Origin: an uncultured Fimbriimonadales bacterium
GTDB taxonomy: Bacteria > Armatimonadota > Fimbriimonadia > Fimbriimonadales > GBS-DC
NCBI GenBank assembly: GCA_937934465.1
Contig: CALGZO010000238.1
Coordinates: 1-6,705, forward strand
DNA length: 6,705 bases
Direction of reading: 5' to 3'
Shown here one piece after another: positions 6,594-6,705 of the stretch; positions within the stretch are counted from its first letter, which is position 1, and every line of letters begins with the position of its first letter. A program made the translations under genes and the position numbers. The notes below the pieces were generated by a model. The model had not been told where the DNA came from. It made no database searches and saw nothing but the letters and a program-made list of their open reading frames with translations.

Positions 6594-6705
6594 ATTACCG
6601 CGCACGGCAAACGCACGGAATGGGAAGTGGCAATCTTGGGAACGCTGGTGGTGGCGTTCCTCTTTGTGTATTACATTCAACCCTACTCGATTGAATCGCT
6701 GCGCT
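6594..6705 (+). CDS. N-terminus of a single-span membrane-anchored protein, ATT start, cut by right window edge
   Basis: From ATT 6594 the frame gives 37 residues before the window ends: a short basic N-terminus (TAHGKRTEWE), a hydrophobic segment VAILGTLVVAFLFVYY (residues 12-27) and then IQPYSIESLR. The frame is closed upstream by TAA at 6570-6572, so the start must lie after 6573. The only start with a good ribosome site is ATT; GTG at 6627 would delete the charged N-terminus and has no Shine-Dalgarno. Charge distribution suggests a signal anchor with the C-terminal part outside the cytoplasm. The layout of a TM segment followed by QPYSI vaguely recalls the start of type I signal peptidases (S26), where a segment like EPFxIPSGSM follows the anchor. 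The catalytic Ser-Met is not visible here, so I do not assign the family. A perfect TATAAT box and AGGAGG precede it, so it has its own promoter. Confidence 0.6.
   Translation, partial: MTAHGKRTEWEVAILGTLVVAFLFVYYIQPYSIESLR

Noticed and set aside
6619..6705. ATG at 6619 as start of the right-edge gene
   Set aside because: It is in a different frame giving a Gly-rich sequence with no TM segment, and it is 31 nt from AGGAGG. The ATT frame gives a coherent membrane anchor.

Overview
The window is GC-rich, gene-dense bacterial chromosome. It carries two outer-membrane-type proteins, one of them LptD-like, and a large exported multidomain protein, so the host has an outer membrane (diderm). The divergent LptD-like barrel, the GC-rich coding style and the zincin + TSP3 + CBM9-like architecture would fit Armatimonadota or a similar deep-branching, possibly thermophilic, diderm lineage. 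This is an inference from style and not a proven assignment.

Layout, left to right. (1) Positions 1-713, plus strand: the C-terminal part of mannitol-1-phosphate 5-dehydrogenase (MtlD family), cut by the window edge, with the K-x4-N-x2-H signature intact. (2) Positions 710-2869, minus strand: an LptD/OstA-like outer-membrane protein of 719 residues, convergent with mtlD; the two stop codons interlock. (3) Positions 2921-3571, minus strand: a 216-residue secreted, probably beta-barrel protein ending in Phe. It lies 51 bp upstream of the LptD-like gene and is probably in the same transcript. (4) Positions 3572-3643: a short divergent intergenic region. (5) Positions about 3644-6211, plus strand: an 855-residue exported protein with signal peptide, FnIII-like domain, zincin-type HEFHH motif, thrombospondin-type-3-like calcium loops, CBM9-like domain and LamG/DUF1080-like C-terminal domain. 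(6) Positions 6261-6563, plus strand: a 100-residue fragment of an N6-adenine-type DNA methyltransferase. It keeps SAM motif I but ends where the catalytic NPPY motif should begin. (7) Positions 6594-6705, plus strand: the start of a membrane-anchored protein that runs off the window. Its best translation start is an unusual ATT codon behind a near-perfect Shine-Dalgarno and a perfect TATAAT box.

The minus-strand pair (3 and 2) looks like an envelope-biogenesis unit, and gene 5 is a secreted enzyme probably acting on proteins or glycoproteins outside the cell. I see no shared pathway linking these to mtlD or to the methyltransferase remnant. There is no rRNA, tRNA, CRISPR array, transposase or complete defence system. 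The most interesting items are the unassigned zincin architecture, the apparent ATT start, the decayed methyltransferase and the three-cysteine LptD-like protein.
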